64,000 bases of DNA from Chryseobacterium lactis (GCF_003815875.1 NZ_CP033924.1:4030001-4094000), one strand, 5' to 3'; shown: positions 34,274-43,521, counted from the first letter of the stretch. Made by a program: numbers and translations. Notes: generated from the sequence alone by a model not told the origin.

Positions 34274-34359
34274 AAAATTCTTTGAATTTTCGCCACCCCT
34301 CCAAAGGAGGGGAATCCGTGGCGCTTCAATGGAGGTAGTCAAGAAAATCTTTGGTTTTC
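34274..34359. repeat. Composite hairpin repeat between leader ORF and TonB receptor gene
   Basis: Three perfect or near-perfect hairpins in a row: AAAATTC-TTT-GAATTTT (34274-34290); CGCCAC...CCCCTCC-AAA-GGAGGGG...GTGGCG (34291-34323); GAAAATC-TTT-GGTTTTC (34343-34359). The third resembles the modules at 24130-24344. I have the impression of a repeat common in Chryseobacterium. The rest of 34161-34468 is AT-rich and non-coding. Confidence 0.6.
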
Positions 34360-34468
34360 GTGTATCTTATCTGTACTTATTGTACATAAAGCATTGATGA
34401 CTTTGTGGTCGAAAATATTTGATATAAAAATTCAGACAGCTTCATTCTTAACCTAAAAATGAAGAAAA

Positions 34469-37345
34469 ATGAAAAACAAAAAACAGGGAAATTTTCTACC
34501 TAAAGCAAGTATTATTGCATTTACATTTCTATTTTTTAATCTGGCGGAAGCTCAGCAGCAGCTTATCGAATTAAGTGGGATCATCAAAAATACGGGTACC
34601 CGCAAAGGCCTTGATTCTGTAAAGGTGCAGATCGAAAACACAGAAGACAATACATTCACTGATCTACAGGGAAATTTTAAAATAAGGACAAGAGTTACTA
34701 TTCCGTTCCGGATAGTTATTAATAAAGAGGGTTTTACCAGCCAGACTGTTGAAGTTCTTTCTTCTTCCAATAAAATAACCATTGCCCTTAATCCTCAAAA
34801 TACCATTATTGATGCCGTGGTTATTTCAGCATCAAGAGTTCCTGAGAAAATACTACGATCACCCATAGCTATTGAGAAAATAGATATCAAAACAATCAGG
34901 GAAAGTCCTGCAGCATCCTTTTATGAAACCCTGGAAAATGTAAAAGGGTTGCAGTTGCTGACCTCCAGTCTTACTTTAAAAATCCCTAACTCCAGAGGTT
35001 TCAATTCTCCCAATAATTTCCGGTTTATGCAGTTGGTAGATGGGGTAGACGTTCAATCGGCAACATTAGGAGTGCCGCTAGGAAATGCCATCGGCCCTAC
35101 AGAGCTGGATATTCAATCTATGGAAGTGACACCGGGAGCAGCCTCTGCATTGTATGGGATGAATGCTATTAACGGTTTAGCCAGTCTTCAAACCAAAGAT
35201 CCTTTCACTTCTGAAGGACTCAGCGTCTATTTCCGGGGTGGTGTCAACCATGTTGATCATATCAATCACAAGATGAGTTCTTTGGGAGAAAGTGCCATCC
35301 GGTTTGCGAAAGTTTTTAATAAAAACTGGGCAGTGAAAGTTAATGCCTCTTATTTCACCGGAGTAGACTGGATCTCCAACAATCAAACTGATCAGAATCC
35401 AAATTCACTCATTACTGCCAATCCTAATTATCCGTTAACCTCAAATCCTGCTGAAGACCTGTGGAACAAATATGGAGATGAAAGAAATAACAGGATGGCC
35501 GTAAAAGTAGATTATAATGGAAAACCCACAACTTTTAATGTCTCCAGGACAGGATATTTCGAAAAAGATCTCGTAAATCCTGAAGTAAAAAATATCAAGT
35601 TTGATGCAGGATTGTATTATCGCTTCGGAGATCAATGGAAAGCATCTTATGTATACCGTTATGGATTATTGGACGGAACTTTCCAGAGAGGAAATAAAAT
35701 TCGTTTACAGAATGCTACTGTTCAGAATCATAAGGTTGAACTGACGGGCAAAGAATTGACTTTCAGAGCTTACGTGTCGATTGAAAATACAGGAGATTCT
35801 TATAACCTGAAACCGTTGGCTGATAATCTTGATCTCACTAACCTTTCCAATAACAATTGGAAAAATATCTTTCAAACTACTTTACAAAATAATATTAATT
35901 CAGGAACAGACCTCAATCAGGCATTTATTCTTGCCCGTCAGGAAGCCGATAAAAATAGGGTATTACCTGGAAGTACGGCCTTTGAACAATTAAAAAATAC
36001 CATTATTGGGATCAATAACTGGGATTCTGCAAATGCAGGAATTGCGGGTGCTCCGGCAACAGGTGGCGCCAAACTAGAGCAAAAATCCCGTTTTTATCAA
36101 GGCGAACTGACGTATGACCTCAGTCGATTTGTGAAAATATTTAACCTTCTTGCCGGGATCGATTATCGCCTGTACAGTATAACTCCTGACGGGAATAATT
36201 TCGTTGATTTTAATCGGCCGGTGAATGCGAGAAATATTCCTTTAGCTAATGGAACTTTCGGAAAGGATGTAATTTACCAGAAATACGGGGCCTTTGCACA
36301 GATTACCAAGCTATTTTTTGGGGATAAATTAAAATTAAATGCAGCTTTGCGCATTGACAGAAATCCTGAATTTGAAGCAAAATTGAATCCCAGGATAAGT
36401 ATTGTATATTCTCCGGTGAATCAACATAATTTCAGAGCTTCTTTTCAAAACGGATACCGGTTTCCTTCTCTGTTTGAAGCACTTTCATTCGTTAATAATG
36501 GCAATGTACGAAGAGTAGGCGGGCTTTCAAAAGTGAATGAAGGACTAGGATATCTGGAAAATTCATATACACTTGCTTCTATCGACAAATTCACGTCTGC
36601 AGTAAATAGCGATGTTGATGGCGGAAAAAGCCAAAACCAGGCCGCTCAGGACAATAAGCAATTTTTAGTCGTAGCGAACTTGCAAAAGCTGCAGCCAGAA
36701 AAAATCAACTCATTTGAGGTTGGTTATAAATCCGTTTTCTTCAACAATAAACTCGTACTGGATTGGGATTTTTATTACAACATTTATGAAGGATTTCTGG
36801 GACAGGTAGAAGTCGCAGTTCCTAAAAACAGCCAGGTTGGAAGCAATGCCGCTGTTCTCGCCATGCTTGACCGAAGCAAACAGGATCGCTACAGAGTATA
36901 CACCAACAGTAACAATACATATAAAAGCTACGGGACTTCATTAGGCATCCGGTATAATGTAGTAAGTAATTATAATATCAATGCGAATGTTTCTTATAAC
37001 GATCTCGCTTCCAATAATACATCTGACCTGTTTATTACAGCTTTTAATACTCCCAAATGGATGGTTAATTTCAGTGCCGGAAACAGAGAAATTATTAAAA
37101 ACATCGGATTTACCGTTGTTGCCCGTTGGCAGAACAGTTTTATGTGGGAAAGTCCTTTAGCTTCGGGAAAAGTTCCGGCTTACTATACTATTGACGCACA
37201 GGCTACCTGGAAACTACCTGAAATTCATGCTAATATAAAAATTGGAGCAACCAATCTGCTGAACAGACGCTATTTTCAATATGCTGCCGGCCCTGAAATC
37301 GGGGGCTTATATTATCTCGCTTTTACGTATGATTTAAAATTGTAA
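34469..37345 (+). CDS. TonB-dependent outer-membrane receptor in the sulfur cluster
   Basis: A 958-residue receptor. After a signal peptide (ending near LAEAQ) comes a carboxypeptidase-regulatory-like beta domain (about 30-110), then the plug with VVISASRVPEKILRSPIAIEKI and a glycine/asparagine-rich RGFNSPNNFRFMQLVDGVD segment, then the 22-strand-type barrel ending in YYLAFTYDLKL. It imports a substrate across the outer membrane with energy from TonB. No SusD-like partner gene is next to it. Its place between cysI and the siroheme/TauE fusion suggests a sulfur compound (for example a sulfonate, sulfate ester or metal-sulfur ligand) or siroheme-related metal; this is inference. Confidence 0.9.
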   Translation: MKNKKQGNFLPKASIIAFTFLFFNLAEAQQQLIELSGIIKNTGTRKGLDSVKVQIENTEDNTFTDLQGNFKIRTRVTIPFRIVINKEGFTSQTVEVLSSSNKITIALNPQNTIIDAVVISASRVPEKILRSPIAIEKIDIKTIRESPAASFYETLENVKGLQLLTSSLTLKIPNSRGFNSPNNFRFMQLVDGVDVQSATLGVPLGNAIGPTELDIQSMEVTPGAASALYGMNAINGLASLQTKDPFTSEGLSVYFRGGVNHVDHINHKMSSLGESAIRFAKVFNKNWAVKVNASYFTGVDWISNNQTDQNPNSLITANPNYPLTSNPAEDLWNKYGDERNNRMAVKVDYNGKPTTFNVSRTGYFEKDLVNPEVKNIKFDAGLYYRFGDQWKASYVYRYGLLDGTFQRGNKIRLQNATVQNHKVELTGKELTFRAYVSIENTGDSYNLKPLADNLDLTNLSNNNWKNIFQTTLQNNINSGTDLNQAFILARQEADKNRVLPGSTAFEQLKNTIIGINNWDSANAGIAGAPATGGAKLEQKSRFYQGELTYDLSRFVKIFNLLAGIDYRLYSITPDGNNFVDFNRPVNARNIPLANGTFGKDVIYQKYGAFAQITKLFFGDKLKLNAALRIDRNPEFEAKLNPRISIVYSPVNQHNFRASFQNGYRFPSLFEALSFVNNGNVRRVGGLSKVNEGLGYLENSYTLASIDKFTSAVNSDVDGGKSQNQAAQDNKQFLVVANLQKLQPEKINSFEVGYKSVFFNNKLVLDWDFYYNIYEGFLGQVEVAVPKNSQVGSNAAVLAMLDRSKQDRYRVYTNSNNTYKSYGTSLGIRYNVVSNYNINANVSYNDLASNNTSDLFITAFNTPKWMVNFSAGNREIIKNIGFTVVARWQNSFMWESPLASGKVPAYYTIDAQATWKLPEIHANIKIGATNLLNRRYFQYAAGPEIGGLYYLAFTYDLKL

Positions 37346-37350
37346 CCACA

Positions 37351-38868
37351 ATGAGTAATTCACTATATCCCATATTCTTAAAACTTGAAACCTTGTCCTT
37401 GCTTATCATTGGGGGAGGCAAGGTTTCTCTTGAAAAATTAGAATCCGTTCTTGGAAATTCACCGGAGACTTCCATCACCCTGGTGGCTAGGGAAATCAGT
37501 TCTGAAGTTAGAATTCTGCAAAATGAATTTCCCAATATAACTTTGCATGAGAGACCTTACAACGATGACGATTTTAATACTGTTGATCTTGCTATTATTG
37601 CCGTCAATGACATTGAGCTGGCTGGTGAAATCAGAGAAAAAGCCCATCAGAAAAATGTTCTGGTCAACGTTGCTGATAAACCGGATTTATGTGATTTTTA
37701 TCTCGGGTCCATTGTCAGAAAAGGGAATCTTAAAATAGCCATTTCAACTAATGGAAAGTCACCGACAATTGCCAAAAGATTAAGAGAAACTTTTACTGAG
37801 ATCATTCCCGATGAAATGGAGGATGTACTCGACAATATGCAAAGTATCAGGAATCAGCTGACAGGAGATTTTAATTATAAAGTTAAAGAACTCAATAAAA
37901 TTACTACAGAATATCTGTCGGACAAAAAAGGTTCGTCAAAACCAGATATGGAAATCGAAAAGCTGATCAGCATTACTAAAACAGCGCAGAGAAAGGCCAA
38001 TATTTATCTGGCGATTATAGGTGTTTTGCTGCTTTTTGGAGTGTTCGGACTTGTGGTCTATCAATTTAATCTTTTTGATGATATTCAGGATTTTCTGAAT
38101 AAAGATGGTCATATTTTTTATTGGATGCTATTTGCCGGTTTTATGGCAGAAATTGTTGCAGGATCAATGGGAATGGGATACGGAGTGATCTGTACAACCA
38201 TCTTGTTGTTGCTCAATGTACCACCACCGGTTGTAAGTGCCAGTATTCATTCTGCGGAATCTTTCACAACTGCTGCAGGAAGTTTCAGCCATTACAAACT
38301 TGGAAATGTCAATAAAAAAATGGTTTGGGTATTATTTCCGCTGGCCATCGTAGGTTCCGTCATTGGGGCATTAACACTGTCTCATTATGGTGAACGTTAT
38401 GCTCATATTGTGAAGCCGATCATCGCTTGTTATACCTTATATCTGGGATTAAATATTCTGAAAAATGCTTTCAAAAATAAAAAATCAACACAGAGAAAAC
38501 CTAAACGAAGAACGAACTTGAGAATACTGGGATTGATCGGTGGTTTTATAGATTCTTTTGCAGGCGGCGGTTGGGGGCCTTTGGTTACCGGAACATTGAT
38601 TAAAGAAGGAAGAATTCCACGATATGTTGTCGGCAGTTCCACCGTAGCCAAGTTTTTACTGACCATAACAAGTGCCATTACTTTCATTTTTACCATTGGC
38701 ATCCATCATTGGAATATTGTACTGGGACTTTTGCTGGGAGGAGTTTTTACAGCTCCGTTTTCAGCTATGCTTACTTCAAAACTGCCTACAAAAAAAATGT
38801 TTGTGGTAGTAGGGATAGTCGTGATTGCGATGAGTCTAATTACCATTATAAAATCATTAGTCCGATAA
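37351..38868 (+). CDS. Fusion: precorrin-2 dehydrogenase/ferrochelatase + TauE/SafE (TSUP) permease
   Basis: A 505-residue two-part protein. Residues 1-200 resemble the N-terminal half of CysG/Met8: NAD motif LLIIGGGKVSLEKLES (17-32), NVADKPDLCDF (catalytic Asp region) and STNGKSPTIAKRLRE, with Ser137 matching the regulatory Ser of CysG. Residues about 215-505 form a multi-helix TauE/SafE permease with two related halves, GFMAEIVAGSMGMGYGV (263-279) and GGFIDSFAGGGWGPLV. So siroheme completion is fused to a sulfite/sulfate-type transporter. It follows the TonB receptor by 5 bases and completes the cobA step encoded upstream. The permease may bring sulfate in or move sulfite out. Confidence 0.9.
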   Translation: MSNSLYPIFLKLETLSLLIIGGGKVSLEKLESVLGNSPETSITLVAREISSEVRILQNEFPNITLHERPYNDDDFNTVDLAIIAVNDIELAGEIREKAHQKNVLVNVADKPDLCDFYLGSIVRKGNLKIAISTNGKSPTIAKRLRETFTEIIPDEMEDVLDNMQSIRNQLTGDFNYKVKELNKITTEYLSDKKGSSKPDMEIEKLISITKTAQRKANIYLAIIGVLLLFGVFGLVVYQFNLFDDIQDFLNKDGHIFYWMLFAGFMAEIVAGSMGMGYGVICTTILLLLNVPPPVVSASIHSAESFTTAAGSFSHYKLGNVNKKMVWVLFPLAIVGSVIGALTLSHYGERYAHIVKPIIACYTLYLGLNILKNAFKNKKSTQRKPKRRTNLRILGLIGGFIDSFAGGGWGPLVTGTLIKEGRIPRYVVGSSTVAKFLLTITSAITFIFTIGIHHWNIVLGLLLGGVFTAPFSAMLTSKLPTKKMFVVVGIVVIAMSLITIIKSLVR

Positions 38869-38883
38869 AATTTCAGGTCATAA

Positions 38884-38909
38884 AAAAGCTCTCAAAACAG
38901 AGAGCTTTT
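38884..38909 (+). terminator. Intrinsic terminator ending the cys cluster
   Basis: AAAAGCTCTC and GAGAGCTTTT pair perfectly (10 bp) around AAAACA. The symmetric A/T flanks let it work in both directions, also for the minus-strand DoxX gene that ends at 38932. Confidence 0.85.
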
Positions 38910-38931
38910 CAAATAATTATGATCTATTGGA

Positions 38932-39417
38932 TCAGATATTTTTCTTTCTATAGGTATCAATTCCCAATCCTGTACATCCCTGAAAAAGAAACAGTATCAA
39001 AAACAGAAGGTACAACGTTTGTGGCAGATACAGGAAATAACTCAGCCATGTAAAAGGATCCATTTCGTAGACTCCTGTTGCAGGATTAATAGGTATAAGT
39101 TCTTTAGGAATTGAGCTCAAATCATGGGTAAATAATGCTACCAGTATAATGATAATTAAAAATACAGAGCTTATTCGGATCCATAAACCCAGCATTAAAA
39201 ACAATCCGAACAAACATTCAAACAAGGCCGTAAAATTAGCGGTAAACTGTGGGAAAGGAAATCCTATAGTACTGATGGTATTAAACATATATCCCTGAAA
39301 AATAGGATGGAAAAGCTTATTAAATCCTGCAATAAAGAAGAATAATCCAATGAGTATTCTACATAATATATAAATGTTGTTGGTATTTTTTTCGAAGTTG
39401 AATAGTATTGATTTCAT
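38932..39417 (-). CDS. DoxX-family membrane protein
   Basis: A 161-residue protein with four hydrophobic helices. The first, ILCRILIGLFFFIAGFNKLFHP, is the classic DoxX start (helix with GxxK/N). A short loop INPATGVYEMDPF and the last helix YFLYLPQTLYLLFLILFLFQG follow. DoxX proteins are tied to redox or detoxification; no closer role can be read. It lies downstream of a 131-residue unknown protein on the same strand. Confidence 0.8.
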   Translation of the reverse strand: MKSILFNFEKNTNNIYILCRILIGLFFFIAGFNKLFHPIFQGYMFNTISTIGFPFPQFTANFTALFECLFGLFLMLGLWIRISSVFLIIIILVALFTHDLSSIPKELIPINPATGVYEMDPFTWLSYFLYLPQTLYLLFLILFLFQGCTGLGIDTYRKKNI

Positions 39418-39547
39418 TATTTTTAAATTCTATTTTTATACATAACCATAATGATACAGCAGCACCATGAGCCGTAACAGGTCATGTCATTTTATATTGT
39501 TTGTGAAAAATTAATCTATGTCAGATTTCCAATAGTGGTATTTCACC

Positions 39548-39943
39548 TTATTGAAAATCAGATTTTATTTTTGGAGGAATCCAGATAGAATTAAAATAAG
39601 AAGAATAGGGCGGATCATCGTATAAAAAGAAACGATTGAATATTTCTACACCAATGAATTTATCAAAACCAAAAGAAGGAAAAGAAGCAGTAAAAAAGAG
39701 TGAAGAATTAGAACAATAATTACTGTTACATTTTATTGGAGTCTTATTATTTTCTTCAAGATAGATCTTATTACATTTCTGCTTAGAATCTGTTTGAAAA
39801 TCATGAAAAATGGTTAAAACTGCTACGGAGAATCTGCTATAATCTGTTTTTTGAATGAATATATGGAAAAGCATTAAAAACAGACCTGCTATCTTTATAT
39901 AATGCAATAAATCAATGTGTTTATGCGTAATTTTCCTTTCCAA
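39548..39943 (-). CDS. Hypothetical protein, 131 residues
   Basis: Not recognised. One membrane helix near the N-terminus (IKIAGLFLMLFHIFI), then a soluble region with several Cys (KCNKIY, IKCNSNYCSN) and a hydrophobic, proline-rich tail DDPPYSSYFNSIWIPPKI. The helix plus cysteines suggest an envelope protein. It precedes the DoxX gene by 130 bases on the same strand and may belong to the same transcript. Confidence 0.5.
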   Translation of the reverse strand: MERKITHKHIDLLHYIKIAGLFLMLFHIFIQKTDYSRFSVAVLTIFHDFQTDSKQKCNKIYLEENNKTPIKCNSNYCSNSSLFFTASFPSFGFDKFIGVEIFNRFFLYDDPPYSSYFNSIWIPPKIKSDFQ

Positions 39944-40047
39944 TGAAACAAATATAGTAAAATATTTATAGCTGATTTTCCGGATATGGCTGGTTTAAAT
40001 GAATAAAATAGCTGAAATTGACTATTGAAATTCCCCTTTCTATTCAA

Positions 40048-40055
40048 TAGCTTTG
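40048..40055 (+). promoter_or_regulatory. Bacteroidota promoter (TTG-N20-TAGCTTTG)
   Basis: TAGCTTTG, an exact TAnnTTTG match, with TTG at 40025-40027 twenty bases upstream. It decides the start of the next gene: the frame from 40025 would begin inside the promoter, so the ATG at 40088 is used. Confidence 0.7.
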
Positions 40056-40087
40056 TACATTCGATACCAAAAAGAATGGGACAAATT

Positions 40088-40873
40088 ATGAAAAAGAAAT
40101 TATTTTTGATGGCATTATCTTTCGCCGGATACATTTTATCTGCACAGGTTGCTGACAATTCTTTACAAGGATACTACAAAGCAAATAATGATAAAACGCT
40201 ATATGGTAGTTTTAACTTTGATGGAAACGGAAAAGTCTTAATATCCGATATGGATTATGGAGATTATTTTACAAGAAATGACAGTGTGATCGTTTATCCT
40301 GACAAGAGTATTTTCATTTTCAAAATCAAAAAAGGAAAGCTAACCGGGATTTCAAATTGGGTGGAAAAAGGAGTCTGGGCTCCTAAAAAAGACAGTTCGG
40401 AAATCAATAACAGGCGTAATCCCGAAGATGCTAAAAAGAAAGCTCAGCTTTTAGCCGAATATTATGACAAGACAAAAAGCGCCTCAGGGTCAGATCTTGA
40501 TTTTGAAGCATTAGTCTCCGGTAAAACCTCCAAAGTCAATGAAGATCTTTGTAATAAAGGATTAGCAAAGGCCTGTATGAATCTTTTCGGATTAAAAATG
40601 CTACAATATACTCCGGGCCTTTTAACAGATCCTGTAAAAATTTCGTCAAAAAATATAAAACCACACCCTGAATTGATTTCACTATCCAAAAAAATTATAG
40701 ATCTTGGTGAACCAGAAGGATATACCATATTGGGAAGCTATTATTTCACATTAGGATTAAGGGAGAAAGCTTTCAAAACCTGGGAAGAAGGAGAAAAGAA
40801 CGGAAGCTTAAAATCAGGTACCACAAAAGCTTTAATTGAATTTCAGGAAGAACTGGAAAAAGAGGGAAAATAG
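40088..40873 (+). CDS. Secreted protein of unknown function with Sel1/TPR-like tail
   Basis: A 261-residue protein with a signal peptide (MKKKLFLMALSFAGYILSAQ). Residues about 25-110 look like a beta-strand domain of repeating G-D-Y-type turns. The last 90 residues, with LGEPEGYTILGSYYFTLGLREKAFKTWEEGEKNGS, read like one or two Sel1/TPR helical hairpins. No enzyme motif is visible. It is followed 38 bases later by a lipoprotein gene. Confidence 0.6.
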   Translation: MKKKLFLMALSFAGYILSAQVADNSLQGYYKANNDKTLYGSFNFDGNGKVLISDMDYGDYFTRNDSVIVYPDKSIFIFKIKKGKLTGISNWVEKGVWAPKKDSSEINNRRNPEDAKKKAQLLAEYYDKTKSASGSDLDFEALVSGKTSKVNEDLCNKGLAKACMNLFGLKMLQYTPGLLTDPVKISSKNIKPHPELISLSKKIIDLGEPEGYTILGSYYFTLGLREKAFKTWEEGEKNGSLKSGTTKALIEFQEELEKEGK

Positions 40874-40911
40874 TAAGCTTACACTATATAATCATATATT
40901 AATTTTACCAT

Positions 40912-41523
40912 ATGTACTTCAATAAAATATATTTTTCATTACTGGCTATTGCTGTGATTACAGGTTGTAAACCAGAAAAGAAAACCGTCTCAGAAGCTAA
41001 AACCCATGATACGATTCACACCAATACAAGTATAGAAAAAGAACCCGATAACCCTACAAAGCACACAAAATTACCCGTAGTGGATACTACGGCGGTATTG
41101 CTGGCTTTTAAGAAAGCTTCTGAAACAAAGAAATTTGGTAAAGATCTGTCTTTTGATATAAAAGAGGATCTTTCCGGTTCTATTTTTGATTCAGAACGCC
41201 CAATTCTTATAGGAGACCTGAATGGAGATCAGGTTGATGATGCCATTATGCCTTTTTCTATTGAAGGTCGGGATGGAGGAAACAACTGGGATGCTCATTA
41301 TGCTGTCTTCATCAATAAGGACGGTCAGCTCCAGTATCAGTATTCTTTCGACAGAGGCGGCGATCTGGCAGAAACACAAACTTTTTTTAAAAGTATAAAA
41401 GATGGAGTGGTAAAGGGATTGGAAGAACCCGGATTTCATTTTCCGGAAGGAGAAAGTAAACCGGTCAGTTATGTTTACAAAAATAACAAACTTGAGCTTA
41501 TTAGTACCTCAGGAGTCAAATAA
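40912..41523 (+). CDS. Hypothetical lipoprotein
   Basis: A 203-residue predicted lipoprotein. The lipobox is AVITGC, so Cys19 should be lipidated. A Lys/Glu/Thr-rich linker follows (about 20-60), then a soluble domain with an acidic loop, LIGDLNGDQVDDAIMPFSIEGRDGGNNWD, that looks like a calcium-binding FG-GAP/EF-hand-style turn. No family can be named. It is co-directional with its neighbours. Confidence 0.6.
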   Translation: MYFNKIYFSLLAIAVITGCKPEKKTVSEAKTHDTIHTNTSIEKEPDNPTKHTKLPVVDTTAVLLAFKKASETKKFGKDLSFDIKEDLSGSIFDSERPILIGDLNGDQVDDAIMPFSIEGRDGGNNWDAHYAVFINKDGQLQYQYSFDRGGDLAETQTFFKSIKDGVVKGLEEPGFHFPEGESKPVSYVYKNNKLELISTSGVK

Positions 41524-41597
41524 GTCTTGTATACAACTTCACACAACCAAATACCTGTAGAAAAATTTGCATAAATTTAATAACCAAACTTGAATCT

Positions 41598-42062
41598 ATG
41601 AAAATAAGTGCAGGTATTTTACTTTTTAAAAAAGAAAGAGACAGTTTGTATTATTTCTTAGTACATCCCGGTGGGCCGTTCTGGAAAAACAAAGAACAGG
41701 GAGCATGGTCTATTCCCAAAGGAGAAATACTTCCCGGAGAAGATCTGTTGGAACGTGCTCTGATTGAGTTTCACGAGGAAACAGGAACAGCCATAGAAGG
41801 AGAGTTCCTTGAATTATCTCCGGTCATGCAAAAAGGCGGCAAAACCGTGTATGCATGGGCATTAGAAAAGGATATAGACACTTCAGGCCTTTACAGTAAC
41901 ACCGCACAAATAGAGTGGCCTCCCAGATCAGGTAAAATGATAGAAATTCCTGAAGTCAACCAATGGGAATGGTTTGCATCGGAAGAAGCACAAAAAAGAA
42001 TTAACCCTGCACAGGCAGCTTTAATCAATGAACTGGAGGAAATACTTAATAATAAGGATTAA
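41598..42062 (+). CDS. Nudix hydrolase
   Basis: A 154-residue pyrophosphohydrolase. The Nudix box is visible in GEILPGEDLLERALIEFHEETGT (residues about 44-66), close to GX5EX7REUXEEXGU though the Arg-Glu pair is changed (Ile-Glu). The N-terminus SAGILLFKKERDSLYYFLVHPGGPFW matches the short Nudix proteins predicted to act on dinucleoside polyphosphates. It has a short C-terminal tail with WEWFASEEAQKRINPAQ. Substrate not determined. Confidence 0.88.
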   Translation: MKISAGILLFKKERDSLYYFLVHPGGPFWKNKEQGAWSIPKGEILPGEDLLERALIEFHEETGTAIEGEFLELSPVMQKGGKTVYAWALEKDIDTSGLYSNTAQIEWPPRSGKMIEIPEVNQWEWFASEEAQKRINPAQAALINELEEILNNKD

Positions 42063-42338
42063 AATCTGGGGACTAATAATATAGATTTGTCTCTTAAGTT
42101 TCGAAATGGCATTCTTAATTTTTCTAAAATGCAAGACCACGTTCAAATTGGTGAAGCTAAGTGGGTGACAAAGTCACTGATGAAACTATATGATTATACG
42201 CTTGCTTGAAAAGAATCAACTTCATTGATTCTATCTTTGCCTCCTTTAAAATATAGTGATATAATAAAAATCTTTGGGTGAAACCTAAACAGTATGAGTT
42301 TAAATAACATTCTGACTTGACTCAGTTAAACTCAGAAA
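42063..42338. other. Gap with a hairpin and an orphan -7-like site
   Basis: It holds the weak methyltransferase-like frame, a perfect stem AGAATCAA-CTTCA-TTGATTCT (42212-42232), and an exact TATCTTTG (42232-42239) with no plus-strand gene soon after it. The rest is AT-rich and non-coding. Confidence 0.4.
42129..42209 (+). pseudogene. Possible relic of a SAM-dependent methyltransferase N-terminus
   Basis: A 26-codon frame whose end, AKWVTKSLMKLYDYTLA, resembles the N-terminal helix of small class I methyltransferases (W-V-T-K...LYDY). The frame then stops and nothing of the methyltransferase core follows. The same frame reads open back to the Nudix stop codon. Similarity is judged by eye and weak; it may be chance. 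Confidence 0.2.
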
Positions 42339-42833
42339 TTACAAATTTTTGATTCCGATCGCTTTTAAAGCACTTGTTGTCAGAAAAATATCATCAAAAA
42401 CGGTCAGTGATTCCACATCATTATATCCGGCCGGAAGGAGATCATTTTTATTGAAGGATAACTCTATTGAAGGATCATAAGAAGCTGTGATTCTTACTTT
42501 AGAATATCCGTTATAATCTACTTTAAAGCCTTCAAACATACAATTTACTTCTGCTTTCTGATATTCGGTATATTCTTCGAACCCCGCCGTATCAGTTCTT
42601 TTCCCGTCATTATGTTCAAGAGACTTCCATGAAGCATAATTTTTGGGTTCTTTCAGGACGTTTCCATGCACATCAACAGGAACAAACATTCCAAGACTAA
42701 GAGGCTTTTTTAGAAAATTGGCGTAATTATTCATCAAATTTAAAATTTGAAGATCGGCATATCCTTCGTTTGAATAATATTCAATTACGAAAGTCGTCAT
42801 CGGGATCAGCTTATGAGAAGCGTCAGTCGGCAT
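42339..42833 (-). CDS. Hypothetical protein, 164 residues
   Basis: Not recognised. A soluble protein, no signal peptide; acidic segments (HNDGKRTDTAGFEEYTEYQ) and hydrophobic strands alternate, and the last 35 residues hold SLTVFDDIFLTTSALKAIGIKNL. The start at 42833 gives 12 residues more than the alternative Met at 42797. It is convergent with the Nudix gene and divergent from the next GNAT gene. Confidence 0.6.
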   Translation of the reverse strand: MPTDASHKLIPMTTFVIEYYSNEGYADLQILNLMNNYANFLKKPLSLGMFVPVDVHGNVLKEPKNYASWKSLEHNDGKRTDTAGFEEYTEYQKAEVNCMFEGFKVDYNGYSKVRITASYDPSIELSFNKNDLLPAGYNDVESLTVFDDIFLTTSALKAIGIKNL

Positions 42834-42992
42834 AATTAGTCTTTTCTTTTTATCGGGCGATAAAAATAGTATTTTTATTTACTTCTCCCAACGGAATGAC
42901 ATGAATAGAGTGGTATTTATACCCATTCTGAATAACAATAACAGGAAGAGATCTGCTATTTTTTCAGTATTTTTGGGGATAAGAACGGAATA

Positions 42993-43496
42993 ATGATAGT
43001 GAATACATCCTTACAAGATATAGGAGAAGTTTTTGAAGTGTATAAAATAGCTTCGGACTTTAAGAAAAAAATATCCGGTGTACAATGGCCGGAATTTGAT
43101 CGAAACATGATCGAAGCCGAAATCAAAGAAAACCGACACTGGAAAATTATGGTAGATGATTCTATTGCCTGTGTTTGGAGTATTACATACGAAGATTATC
43201 AGGTTTGGGATGATCGAAATGCCGAACCTTCCATTTATATCCACAGAATTGCCACTCATCCTGATTTTAAAGGGAAAAAATTTGTAGAACAAATCGTAGA
43301 ATGGGCAAAGCAATTTGCAAAAGAAAATAATAAACTGTACGTCAGAATGGATACCACCGCCGGAAACCAAAGGCTTACAGATTATTACGTAAAATGCGGA
43401 TTTTCTCATCTGGGACCAAAAAAAATGACAGATACAGAAGGACTTCCCGCCCATTACCATAATGCGACTATGGAACTTTTCCAGCTGGAAGTTTAA
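42993..43496 (+). CDS. GNAT-family N-acetyltransferase
   Basis: A 167-residue acetyltransferase. Core segments: IYIHRIATHPDFKGKKFVEQIVEWAKQFAKENN (acetyl-CoA loop) and YVRMDTTAGNQRLTDYYVKCGFSHLG. The substrate is unknown. It has its own short upstream region and is convergent with the alpha/beta hydrolase gene. Confidence 0.85.
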   Translation: MIVNTSLQDIGEVFEVYKIASDFKKKISGVQWPEFDRNMIEAEIKENRHWKIMVDDSIACVWSITYEDYQVWDDRNAEPSIYIHRIATHPDFKGKKFVEQIVEWAKQFAKENNKLYVRMDTTAGNQRLTDYYVKCGFSHLGPKKMTDTEGLPAHYHNATMELFQLEV

Positions 43497-43521
43497 AAAT
43501 CCCTTTACAATTACACTGCCT

